Notes under the pieces: generated by a model
The model's database searches: none
Told to the model about the DNA's origin: nothing
What the model saw: the letters and a program-made list of their open reading frames with translations, nothing else
Position numbers and translations under genes: made by a program
Shown here: positions 57,400 to 64,000 of the stretch, piece after piece
Layout of the letters: each line of letters begins with the position of its first letter
Numbering within the stretch: the stretch's first letter is position 1
Assembly (NCBI RefSeq): GCF_000600295.1
Contig: NZ_JEMG01000001.1
Coordinates: 3,322,311 to 3,386,310 of the forward strand
DNA length: 64,000 nt
Direction of reading: 5' to 3'
Origin: Hylemonella gracilis str. Niagara R
GTDB taxonomy: Bacteria; Pseudomonadota; Gammaproteobacteria; Burkholderiales; Burkholderiaceae_C

Positions 57400-58230
57400 A
57401 TGCGTGGCCTCCTGTCCCTGCCCCTGCAAGCCCTCTGGCGCTGGCTGGCCCTGCTGTTGATCGCAGGGCTGGCGCTGCAGCTCTTCTTCCTCGCGCGCAT
57501 CGTGCTGATGACTCGCGTCGACCCGCAATCCACCGCCTTCGAACGCTCGGAGCTGTTCCGTCTTTGGCAGGAAAGCCGCCCCACCTCGCCCGCTGCGGCG
57601 AATGGCAAGAAGGCGGTCGTGCGCAAGCCCAAACCGCTGCGCTGGCGCCAGCAGTGGGTGGACTACGAGCGGATGTCCACGCACCTCAAGCGCGCCGTGA
57701 TCGCCTCCGAGGACGATGCCTTCGCCAGCCACTCCGGCGTGGACTGGGACGCTCTGCAGGAAGCCTGGATGCGCAACGCGGCCGCCCAGGCGCGCGCCGA
57801 GAAGCTGGCCCAGCGCTCCGCCGCACAGCGCACCACCCAGCAGGCGGTGCGCCAGCCCAAAGTGGTGGGCGGCTCCACCATCACCCAGCAATTGGCGAAG
57901 AACTTGTTCCTGTCCGGTGAACGCACCTTGCTGCGCAAGGGGCAGGAGCTGGTGCTGACGCTGATGCTCGAGGCCGTGCTGGACAAGCGACGCATCCTGG
58001 AGATTTACCTCAACCACGTCGAATGGGGCGAAGGGGTGTTTGGCGCGCAGGCCGCCGCCCAACGCTATTACGGTAAGAATGCCTGGCAACTCGGCCCCGA
58101 GGAAGCGGCCCGCCTGGCCGTGATGCTGCCGCGCCCGCGCTTCTTCGAGAAGCTGCCGAACTCCGCCTACCTGGCCGAACGCGCGAGCGTCATCGAATCC
58201 CGGTTGTGGTTCGCGCAGTTGCCGCAGTGA
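57400..58230 (+). CDS. mtgA: Monofunctional biosynthetic peptidoglycan transglycosylase
   Basis: The 276-residue protein is a membrane-anchored GT51 enzyme that polymerises lipid II into glycan strands. After an N-terminal helix (about 8-30) come the five GT51 motifs: [64 protein letters not shown] and [11 protein letters not shown] 57400 gives the typical length; ATG 57127 adds an unusual cytoplasmic tail. It is followed by ruvC. Confidence 0.93.
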   Translation: MRGLLSLPLQALWRWLALLLIAGLALQLFFLARIVLMTRVDPQSTAFERSELFRLWQESRPTSPAAANGKKAVVRKPKPLRWRQQWVDYERMSTHLKRAVIASEDDAFASHSGVDWDALQEAWMRNAAAQARAEKLAQRSAAQRTTQQAVRQPKVVGGSTITQQLAKNLFLSGERTLLRKGQELVLTLMLEAVLDKRRILEIYLNHVEWGEGVFGAQAAAQRYYGKNAWQLGPEEAARLAVMLPRPRFFEKLPNSAYLAERASVIESRLWFAQLPQ

Positions 58231-58252
58231 AACCCGCCACCTGCCCTGCGCC

Positions 58253-58819
58253 ATGACCACGCCAACGCCACTGCGCATCCTGGGCATCGACCCGGGCCTG
58301 CGCACGACGGGCTTCGGCATCATCGAGGCGCGGGGCCAGCACCTGCACTACATCGCCAGCGGCACCATCAGCACCGCCAAGCAGGAACAGGGCAATCTGC
58401 CTGCGCGGCTGAAAGTGCTGTTCGACGGCGTGAACGAGGTGGTGGCGCGTTACCAGCCCGAGCAGGCGGCGGTGGAAATCGTCTTCGTCAACGTCAACCC
58501 GCAATCCACCCTGCTGCTGGGCCAGGCACGCGGCGCCTGCCTCACAGCCCTGGTCGCCTGCAATCTTCCGGTGGCCGAATACACGGCCCTGCAGATGAAA
58601 CAGGCCGTGGCCGGCCACGGCCGCGCGGCCAAGGCCGAGGTGCAGGCCATGGTGCAACGCCTGTTGAAACTGCCCGGCCTGCCGGGGCCGGACGCGGCGG
58701 ATGCACTGGGCCTGGCCATCACGCAGGCCCATGCGGGCTTGACCCTGGCGCGCCTGGGCGCGGCCTCGCCCCTGTCACGCAAGACCAGCGGCCGCTACCG
58801 GGACGGGCGCGGGCACTGA
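58253..58819 (+). CDS. ruvC: Crossover junction endodeoxyribonuclease RuvC
   Basis: The 188-residue resolvase cuts Holliday junctions in complex with RuvAB. The catalytic acids are in [15 protein letters not shown] (Asp at residue 12), [11 protein letters not shown] (Glu near 73) and [11 protein letters not shown] (two Asp near 145-148). The protein ends in a Lys/Arg-rich tail. ruvA and ruvB are not in the window. Confidence 0.97.
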   Translation: MTTPTPLRILGIDPGLRTTGFGIIEARGQHLHYIASGTISTAKQEQGNLPARLKVLFDGVNEVVARYQPEQAAVEIVFVNVNPQSTLLLGQARGACLTALVACNLPVAEYTALQMKQAVAGHGRAAKAEVQAMVQRLLKLPGLPGPDAADALGLAITQAHAGLTLARLGAASPLSRKTSGRYRDGRGH

Positions 58820-58831
58820 TCCTCCGCGCCC

Positions 58832-59743
58832 TCAAGCCCGCCAGAAGTTCAGCATCGCGCGCTTGACCTCCTGCGAACCTTGCGCGGCGCCGCTCTCGGG
58901 CACGCTGTCGCGCGCGCGGTCGTTGACTTTCTCCAGCAGCTCGCGCAGTCGTTCGTCGGCATCGTCGCCCAGGCCGATCCAGGCGCCCTTGGTCAGCGTG
59001 ATGTGCGCGGCCTCCACGCTGCCCGCGCCCGCACACAGGATGGCGCGGGTGGGCGCGTCGGCGCAGGCCAGCACCAGCATGGCGGGCACCACGGCCTCGG
59101 GCTTGAGCGCGCGCAGCACCACGTCGGGCATCAGGCCCTCGGTCATGCGCGTGGCCGCCGTGGGCGCCAGGCAGTTGACCCGGATGTCGTTTTTCGCGCC
59201 TTCCAGCGCCAACGTCTGCATCAAGCCCACCAGGGCCATCTTGGCCGCGCCGTAATTGCTCTGGCCAAAGTTGCCATACAGGCCGCTGGACGAGGTCGTC
59301 ATCACGATGCGGCCATAGTTCTGAGCGGCCATCACGGGCCAGACGGCCTGCGTGCAATGCACCGCGCCCATGAGGTGCACGTCCAGCACCAGGCGGAAAT
59401 CCGTCAGGTCCATCTTGGCAAAGGTCTTGTCGCGCAAGATGCCCGCGTTGTTCACCAGGATGTCCACGCGGCCCCACGCCTCCACTGTCTGTCGCACCAT
59501 GGCCTGCACGGCATCGACATCGGTCACGGAAGCGGCATTGGCCAGGGCCTCGCCCCCCGCCGCTCGAATCTCGTCCACCACGGCCTGCGCCGAGCTGACC
59601 GAGGCGCCGCTGCCATCGCGCGCGCCGCCCAGGTCATTCACCAGCACTTTTGCGCCGCGCCGGGCCAAGGCCAGCGCATGTTCACGCCCCAGGCCGCCGC
59701 CCGCGCCGGTCACGATGGCCACCCGGCCCTTGAAATCGATCAT
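58832..59743 (-). CDS. SDR-family dehydrogenase (peroxisomal multifunctional enzyme-like)
   Basis: The 303-residue SDR has VAIVTGAGGGLGREHALALA, VNDLGGARDGSG, NNAGILRDKTFAKM, and the catalytic Ser and Tyr in TTSSSGLYGNFGQSNYGAAK. This pattern matches the 3-hydroxyacyl-CoA dehydrogenase domain of multifunctional beta-oxidation enzymes and related hydroxysteroid dehydrogenases. It probably oxidises a 3-hydroxyacyl-CoA or similar. It overlaps the OsmC gene by four bases. Confidence 0.9.
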   Translation of the reverse strand: MIDFKGRVAIVTGAGGGLGREHALALARRGAKVLVNDLGGARDGSGASVSSAQAVVDEIRAAGGEALANAASVTDVDAVQAMVRQTVEAWGRVDILVNNAGILRDKTFAKMDLTDFRLVLDVHLMGAVHCTQAVWPVMAAQNYGRIVMTTSSSGLYGNFGQSNYGAAKMALVGLMQTLALEGAKNDIRVNCLAPTAATRMTEGLMPDVVLRALKPEAVVPAMLVLACADAPTRAILCAGAGSVEAAHITLTKGAWIGLGDDADERLRELLEKVNDRARDSVPESGAAQGSQEVKRAMLNFWRA

Positions 59744-60192
59744 GCGGCTTCTTTCAGCTCGAAGCTGGTCGTGACCTCCGCCGTCTTGGCCAGCATGATG
59801 GTGGCCGAGCAGTACTTGTCGTGGCTGAGCGCGATGGCGCGTTCCACCGCCGACTCCGGGATGCCTTTGCCCGTCACGGTGAAATGCAGGTGGATCTTGG
59901 TGAAGACCTTGGGGTCGGTCTCCGCGCGCTCGCTCGTCAGCTTGACCGTGCAGCCGCGCACGTCATGGCGCCCACGCTTCAAGATCAGCACCACGTCGTA
60001 AGCCGTGCAGCCCCCCGTGCCGGCCAGCACCGTCTCCATGGGGCGAGGCGCCAGGTTCTGACCGCCGTTTTCGGGCTTGGCCGCGTCCGGCGCACCGTCC
60101 ATCATCAACACATGGCCGCTGCCCGTTTCCGCCACAAAACCCATGCCCGAACGCGTGCCGCTTGCGCCCGTCCAGCTCACCGTGCATTCCAT
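59740..60192 (-). CDS. OsmC-family protein
   Basis: The 150-residue protein has the two Cys of the OsmC/Ohr fold, in LAGTGGCTAYDVVLIL and HDKYCSATIML, with the catalytic Arg expected in the flexible N-terminal half. Such proteins reduce organic hydroperoxides with lipoyl or other thiols. ATG 60192 follows the N-terminus of homologues (MECTVSW). It is the first gene of a two-gene leftward unit with the SDR. Confidence 0.92.
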   Translation of the reverse strand: MECTVSWTGASGTRSGMGFVAETGSGHVLMMDGAPDAAKPENGGQNLAPRPMETVLAGTGGCTAYDVVLILKRGRHDVRGCTVKLTSERAETDPKVFTKIHLHFTVTGKGIPESAVERAIALSHDKYCSATIMLAKTAEVTTSFELKEAA

Positions 60193-60348
60193 CGCTTGTT
60201 TCCTTGTCAAAATGGGGGTTTGAAATGGGGTTCACGCCCCTGCCTTGCGTTGACGCGAATTATCCCTGCGCCACCGCCCTGCCCGCGCAACCCCCAGCGG
60301 ACAGCCCTGGTCCCACCGACGTCTCTTTGAGCAGAAATCGCCCCACGC

Positions 60349-61920
60349 ATGAAAACCGGAACCGCCCAACCCCGCGCGCAACGCCCCCTGACCCCCGCCG
60401 ACTACCTGCAGAAAATCCTGAATGCCCGCGTCTACGACGTGGCGGTGGAAACGTCGCTGGACAAGGCCAAGACCCTCAGCCGCCGCCTGCACAACACCGT
60501 GCTGCTCAAGCGCGAGGACCAGCAGCCCGTGTTCAGCTTCAAGCTGCGTGGGGCCTACAACAAGCTGGCCAACCTCACGCCCGAACAATTGAAGAAGGGC
60601 GTGATCTGCGCGTCCGCCGGCAACCATGCGCAGGGCGTGGCGCTGGGCGCGCACAAGCTGGGCACGCGCGCCGTGATCGTGATGCCGACCACCACGCCGC
60701 GGGTCAAGATCGAGGCGGTGCGCGCGCTCGGTGGTGAAGTGGTGCTGCACGGCGACAGCTACTCCGACGCCTACGCCCATGCGATGGAGCTGCAGAAGAA
60801 GAACGGCCTCACCTTCGTCCACCCCTTCGACGACCCCGACGTGATCGCGGGCCAAGGCACGGTGGCCATGGAAATGCTGCGCCAGCACCAGGGGCCGCTG
60901 GACGCGGTCTTCGTCGCCATCGGCGGCGGCGGACTGATCGCGGGCGTGGCTGCCTACATCAAGACCGTGCGGCCCGAGGTCAAGGTGATCGGCGTGCAGA
61001 CGCAGGATTCCTGCGCGATGATGCAGTCGGTCAAGGCCGGCAAGCGCCTGATGCTGCCCGACGTGGGGCTCTTCTCCGACGGCACGGCCGTCAAGCAGGT
61101 GGGCGAGGAAACCTTCCGCCTCGCCAGGAAACTGGTGGACGGCTACATCACCGTGGACACCGACGCGGTGTGCGCCGCCATCAAGGACGTTTTCGTCGAC
61201 ACACGCTCCATCGTGGAACCCGCTGGCGCGCTGGCGGTGGCGGCCATCAAGCAGTACGTCGCCGAGCACAAGACCAAGGGGCAAACCTACGCGGCCATCC
61301 TCTGCGGCGCGAACATGAACTTCGACCGCCTGCGCTTCGTGGCCGAGCGCGCCGAGGTGGGGGAAGCGCGCGAAGCCCTGTTCGCCGTCACCATGCCCGA
61401 GGAACGCGGCAGCTTCCGCCGCTTCTGCGAAGTCGTGGGCCAACTGCCGGGCGGGCCGCACAACGTGACTGAATTCAACTACCGCATCAGCGACGCGAAA
61501 AAGGCGCATGTGTTCGTGGGCTTGACCACCAGCGCACCCGGCGAGAGCAGCAAGATCGCGACCAACTTCAAACGGAACGGCTTCACCACCCTGGACATCT
61601 CGCACGACGACCTGGCGCAGGAACACCTCCGCCACCTCGTCGGTGGCCGTTCGGCACTGGCCAAGGACGAGCGTCTGCTGCGCTTCACCTTCCCCGAGCG
61701 GCCAGGCGCCCTGCTCAAGTTCCTGAGTCTGATGCAGCCCAACTGGAACATCAGCCTCTTCCACTACCGCAACCAGGGTGCGGACTATGCACGCACCCTC
61801 GTGGGCCTGCAAGTGCCCAAATCAGACGACAAAGCCTTCAAGCAGTTCCTCGCCACGCTGGGGTATTCCTACATCGACGAGACGCTCAACCCTTCCTATC
61901 AAATGTTCCTGCAGGCGTGA
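60349..61920 (+). CDS. ilvA: Threonine ammonia-lyase, biosynthetic
   Basis: The 523-residue PLP enzyme makes 2-oxobutanoate, the first step to isoleucine. The PLP Lys is in QPVFSFKLRGAYNKLANL (about residue 62), the phosphate loop is FVAIGGGGLIAGVAAY, and the C-terminus carries two ACT-like domains (about 340-420 and 430-520, RGSFRRFCEVVGQL and RPGALLKFLSLM) for isoleucine feedback. The length separates it from the shorter catabolic form. Confidence 0.97.
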   Translation: MKTGTAQPRAQRPLTPADYLQKILNARVYDVAVETSLDKAKTLSRRLHNTVLLKREDQQPVFSFKLRGAYNKLANLTPEQLKKGVICASAGNHAQGVALGAHKLGTRAVIVMPTTTPRVKIEAVRALGGEVVLHGDSYSDAYAHAMELQKKNGLTFVHPFDDPDVIAGQGTVAMEMLRQHQGPLDAVFVAIGGGGLIAGVAAYIKTVRPEVKVIGVQTQDSCAMMQSVKAGKRLMLPDVGLFSDGTAVKQVGEETFRLARKLVDGYITVDTDAVCAAIKDVFVDTRSIVEPAGALAVAAIKQYVAEHKTKGQTYAAILCGANMNFDRLRFVAERAEVGEAREALFAVTMPEERGSFRRFCEVVGQLPGGPHNVTEFNYRISDAKKAHVFVGLTTSAPGESSKIATNFKRNGFTTLDISHDDLAQEHLRHLVGGRSALAKDERLLRFTFPERPGALLKFLSLMQPNWNISLFHYRNQGADYARTLVGLQVPKSDDKAFKQFLATLGYSYIDETLNPSYQMFLQA

Positions 61921-61942
61921 GCAGGAGCCTCTGCTTTTTTTT
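61920..61942 (+). terminator. Rho-independent terminator of ilvA
   Basis: AGCAG pairs with CTGCT around GAGCCT, followed by eight T. The stem overlaps the last base of the ilvA stop codon. Confidence 0.8.
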
Positions 61943-61956
61943 GTTCCGAGCAATTA

Positions 61957-62078
61957 AAGTCGAAAACAGGTAAATAAAGTCGAAAACAAGGAACTAGGTT
62001 TTATGCGGCCTAGCGGGGCGCCGCCGGTTTTCTGCTGAAGTCGAAAACAGGCCCCTAGCATTGGTGCGGCCTAGCGGG
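61957..62078. repeat. 61-bp tandem repeats downstream of ilvA
   Basis: AAGTCGAAAACA occurs at 61957, 61977 and 62038. The last two are each followed, exactly 27 bases from the repeat start, by TGCGGCCTAGCGGG (62004 and 62065), so 61977 and 62038 start two full 61-bp units. The first copy is a partial unit. No coding frame spans them. They could be recombination or terminal sites of a mobile element. Confidence 0.8.
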
Positions 62079-62377
62079 CGTTTATGACGCCTGTTGGTCG
62101 ACTGCTCTATGTGAGGTTTTCGGGTGAATTGCCCATTTTCGGGCAGTACCCGGGGCAAACCTGGGTGGCCAAGTCTGGCCGCGATCGCTACACCACACTC
62201 TTCGCCAAAGCGATGGCAGCTCCAGGCTGGTTGCAGTCATACAACAAGTGCTCGCGAATAGACGCTGTCGCCAAAAGCGGTCGCAAAGCTTGCTGATCCT
62301 GGAGACCGATCGTCGCTGAACTGTTGTCGCTCGGCCACTGCTCAAGCAAACCTCGCTGCTACCGTATGCTTCTATAC
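62079..62377. other. Gene-poor stretch between the tandem repeats and the membrane-protein gene
   Basis: Short frames occur on both strands, none with a ribosome site or recognisable family. Base composition looks less GC-rich than upstream. It may be decayed mobile DNA. Confidence 0.4.
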
Positions 62378-64000
62378 ATGGGCATATTTCTTAAATTGGT
62401 TCGAGACCTTTACCGAACACCATGGACGTTGCGGTCAGCAATCAAGCGGGATGAAGCGGCGTGGTTTGCGCAGAACATCCATAGGCGTCGTCTTGACTTC
62501 TCCAGGTTGGAGCGAGATCTACTGTTTGCTGGCGAGCACCCCTTGCGGTTCTCTCTCTCGCTTCTCGCGCTGCAGATTGCATTGCTCGTGTTCGTGTCGA
62601 TGCTCCCGCCAGAGTGGTTCGTGCCCGCCTGGTTCAACTGGAAAGCTTCAGAGCAGCTTACGCATTTCACTACCGTCTGGACCATCCAGGCCACGCTGGC
62701 AGCGCTGGTGTACCCGATCGTGATTTCCTTCGTCGCCGTGTACCTGCAACGCCGGCCGGCAGCGGAGGCTTTCATTCACCTCTACATGCTCGATTCAGGA
62801 GCGCTTGCGGCGGGCCTGTCTTCCCTTGCTCTGGTGGTCGTAATGGGTCTGCAGTACTTGATGCTGAGCACATGGGGAACGGAGTCGTTGCCGGGTTGGG
62901 CGACAATCGACACGGCCTGGTTCGTCCTCAATGCGGCGCTGACGACCTTCTTTCTGTTCCGAACCGTAGAGTTCCTCCGGCCGGAGGTGCAAGCCAGGGT
63001 TATTCAGCGCTACACCGTCAATGTGGCCCTGCCCAGAGACGTGCAGCGCTTGAATTCCTTTCAGTTGCTGGCTGGTGGCATTGCCAAAGGCTGGTTTCCA
63101 GTGCCATCGTATGGCGATGACAAGGCGCCCGAGGGGCCGCGCCTGCAGATCGGCTGGTCTGGTTTTCGCGAAGGAGCCGTGCAGGGTGAATTGCATCTGC
63201 AGTCGCAAATGCGCCTCGTCGATGTGCGAATATGGCTGGTCCGGTTGGTCGTGGGTGCGTGGTATCGCAAGGCGCTGACATGGTCCCGGCCGGAGAAGAC
63301 CAAGTCGTTCGGTGTCGACAAGTCGTGGCCGCTGCTGACCTTACCCATGAGACCAGGTACCCCTTGCGAAGGTGATTTTCCCTTGGCACGGGTTTCGGAC
63401 GGCCCGGCGCTCGTCAGTTGGCAACGGCTGTTGCTGAGGTGGTCAGTGGTGTTTCGCCGTACTTCACATGAGAGGTACGGCATCCGGGTTCAAGCCATTC
63501 TTGATGAGCTTGCTGCTGACGCTCGAAGCGCGGCGGCCAAGTCCGACAACGAGGGGTTCGAGCGCGCCTATAGTGCGCTTGTCGACTTGCACGGACTGCT
63601 GCTGGCTGCCTGTCTGGACAAGACCGAATCCGGCGAGCAAGGCAGCTGGGCCATGTTGCCGGACACAGAGAAACTCTTCTTCAGTCGCGCGTTGCACGAA
63701 AACTGGAGTGAGGCCTACAGGGGCGTCTTTCAGGCTGCTATAGATGGCATGGGTCGGGACCCGCGGCCGCTGCGCCGCTTGTGCCACCTCCTTCAACACC
63801 TGGATGGCGACGAGCTTCGTGCGTCGCCCGTCGAGATTCGGGAACATCTCCTGCAAATGCCGCCGCTCATGATGTACCAGCTCAGCAACTGGTGGGCGTT
63901 CAGGGTCGAAGACCAAGGGATTTTCGAGCACAGTCACAAACAGATGGTGATGTTGCGGCCGCCACTCAACCGAGTCTATGAGGAGGTTCTCTCCACTTTC
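62378..64000 (+). CDS. Large membrane protein of unknown function, 3' end outside the window
   Basis: The frame is open for 541 codons to the window edge. The first part is basic (KLVRDLYRTPWTLRSAIKRD), then come about three or four hydrophobic helices: near residues 63-80, 107-128, 142-160 and 172-185. A soluble region rich in Arg, Asp and Trp follows (LHGLLLAACLDKTESGEQ, LSNWWAFRVEDQG). I recognise no family. The start is uncertain: ATG 62378 lacks a ribosome site and ATG 62366 is also in frame. Its looser codon use and the tandem repeats upstream suggest acquired DNA. Confidence 0.8.
   Translation, partial: MGIFLKLVRDLYRTPWTLRSAIKRDEAAWFAQNIHRRRLDFSRLERDLLFAGEHPLRFSLSLLALQIALLVFVSMLPPEWFVPAWFNWKASEQLTHFTTVWTIQATLAALVYPIVISFVAVYLQRRPAAEAFIHLYMLDSGALAAGLSSLALVVVMGLQYLMLSTWGTESLPGWATIDTAWFVLNAALTTFFLFRTVEFLRPEVQARVIQRYTVNVALPRDVQRLNSFQLLAGGIAKGWFPVPSYGDDKAPEGPRLQIGWSGFREGAVQGELHLQSQMRLVDVRIWLVRLVVGAWYRKALTWSRPEKTKSFGVDKSWPLLTLPMRPGTPCEGDFPLARVSDGPALVSWQRLLLRWSVVFRRTSHERYGIRVQAILDELAADARSAAAKSDNEGFERAYSALVDLHGLLLAACLDKTESGEQGSWAMLPDTEKLFFSRALHENWSEAYRGVFQAAIDGMGRDPRPLRRLCHLLQHLDGDELRASPVEIREHLLQMPPLMMYQLSNWWAFRVEDQGIFEHSHKQMVMLRPPLNRVYEEVLSTF

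Noticed and set aside
61957..62078. Repeats considered as a CRISPR array
   Set aside because: Only two full units, spacers are not unique sequences of even length, and no cas genes are near.

Overview
The window is high-GC DNA with dense, overlapping genes. The gene set (metK next to a lipid A acyltransferase, CIRCE-controlled groESL, tripartite-tricarboxylate Bug receptor, ispH-fkpB, tonB-mtgA-ruvC, biosynthetic ilvA) fits a betaproteobacterium of the order Burkholderiales, most likely family Comamonadaceae. That assignment rests on recognised protein families and gene order; no database was consulted. There is no rRNA, tRNA, CRISPR array or intact insertion sequence that I can support.

Layout. 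1-5746: a truncated lipid A acyltransferase diverges from metK, then a PuuB-type amine oxidase, a PAP2 phosphatase, a histidine-kinase remnant, and a RidA gene divergent from a LysR regulator. 5777-14945: a tannase-family esterase and a leftward aromatic-catabolic operon (Bug receptor, flavin hydroxylase, FAH-type hydrolase, extradiol dioxygenase, ACMSD-type amidohydrolase, a decayed chimeric gene, GlcG-like protein) with a divergent LysR regulator. 15051-21000: a degenerate pseudouridine-synthase homologue, dbpA, a 45-residue basic protein, groES-groEL with CIRCE operator, and a small J-domain protein. 21143-28943: a polyol (mannitol/sorbitol/arabitol type) module with AraC regulator, sugar kinase, polyol dehydrogenase and a complete ABC importer. 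29224-34425: a Tat-exported metallo-hydrolase, a CPBP protease, a HAD phosphatase, pgi and transaldolase. 34570-36105: dadA under a tandem glycine riboswitch.

36303-42612 is the most interesting block. A five-gene, translationally coupled operon joins a thermostable-hemolysin-family protein, an AMP-forming ligase, a haem-oxygenase-like di-iron protein, an SDR and an exported TPR protein. It converges on a QseBC-like two-component system. This looks like a small-molecule (possibly fatty-acid-derived) biosynthetic pathway whose product I cannot name.

42633-61920 is mostly housekeeping: PrxQ, serS, ispH, an FKBP isomerase, radC, Smr, a transporter/flavin monooxygenase/SDR operon, two beta-barrel proteins, an RNB nuclease, TonB, mtgA, ruvC, SDR-OsmC and ilvA. 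The serS-ispH gap carries long nested inverted repeats. After ilvA the character changes: 61-bp tandem repeats, a gene-free stretch of lower GC, and a large membrane protein of unknown function that runs off the end. This looks like the edge of an accessory region.
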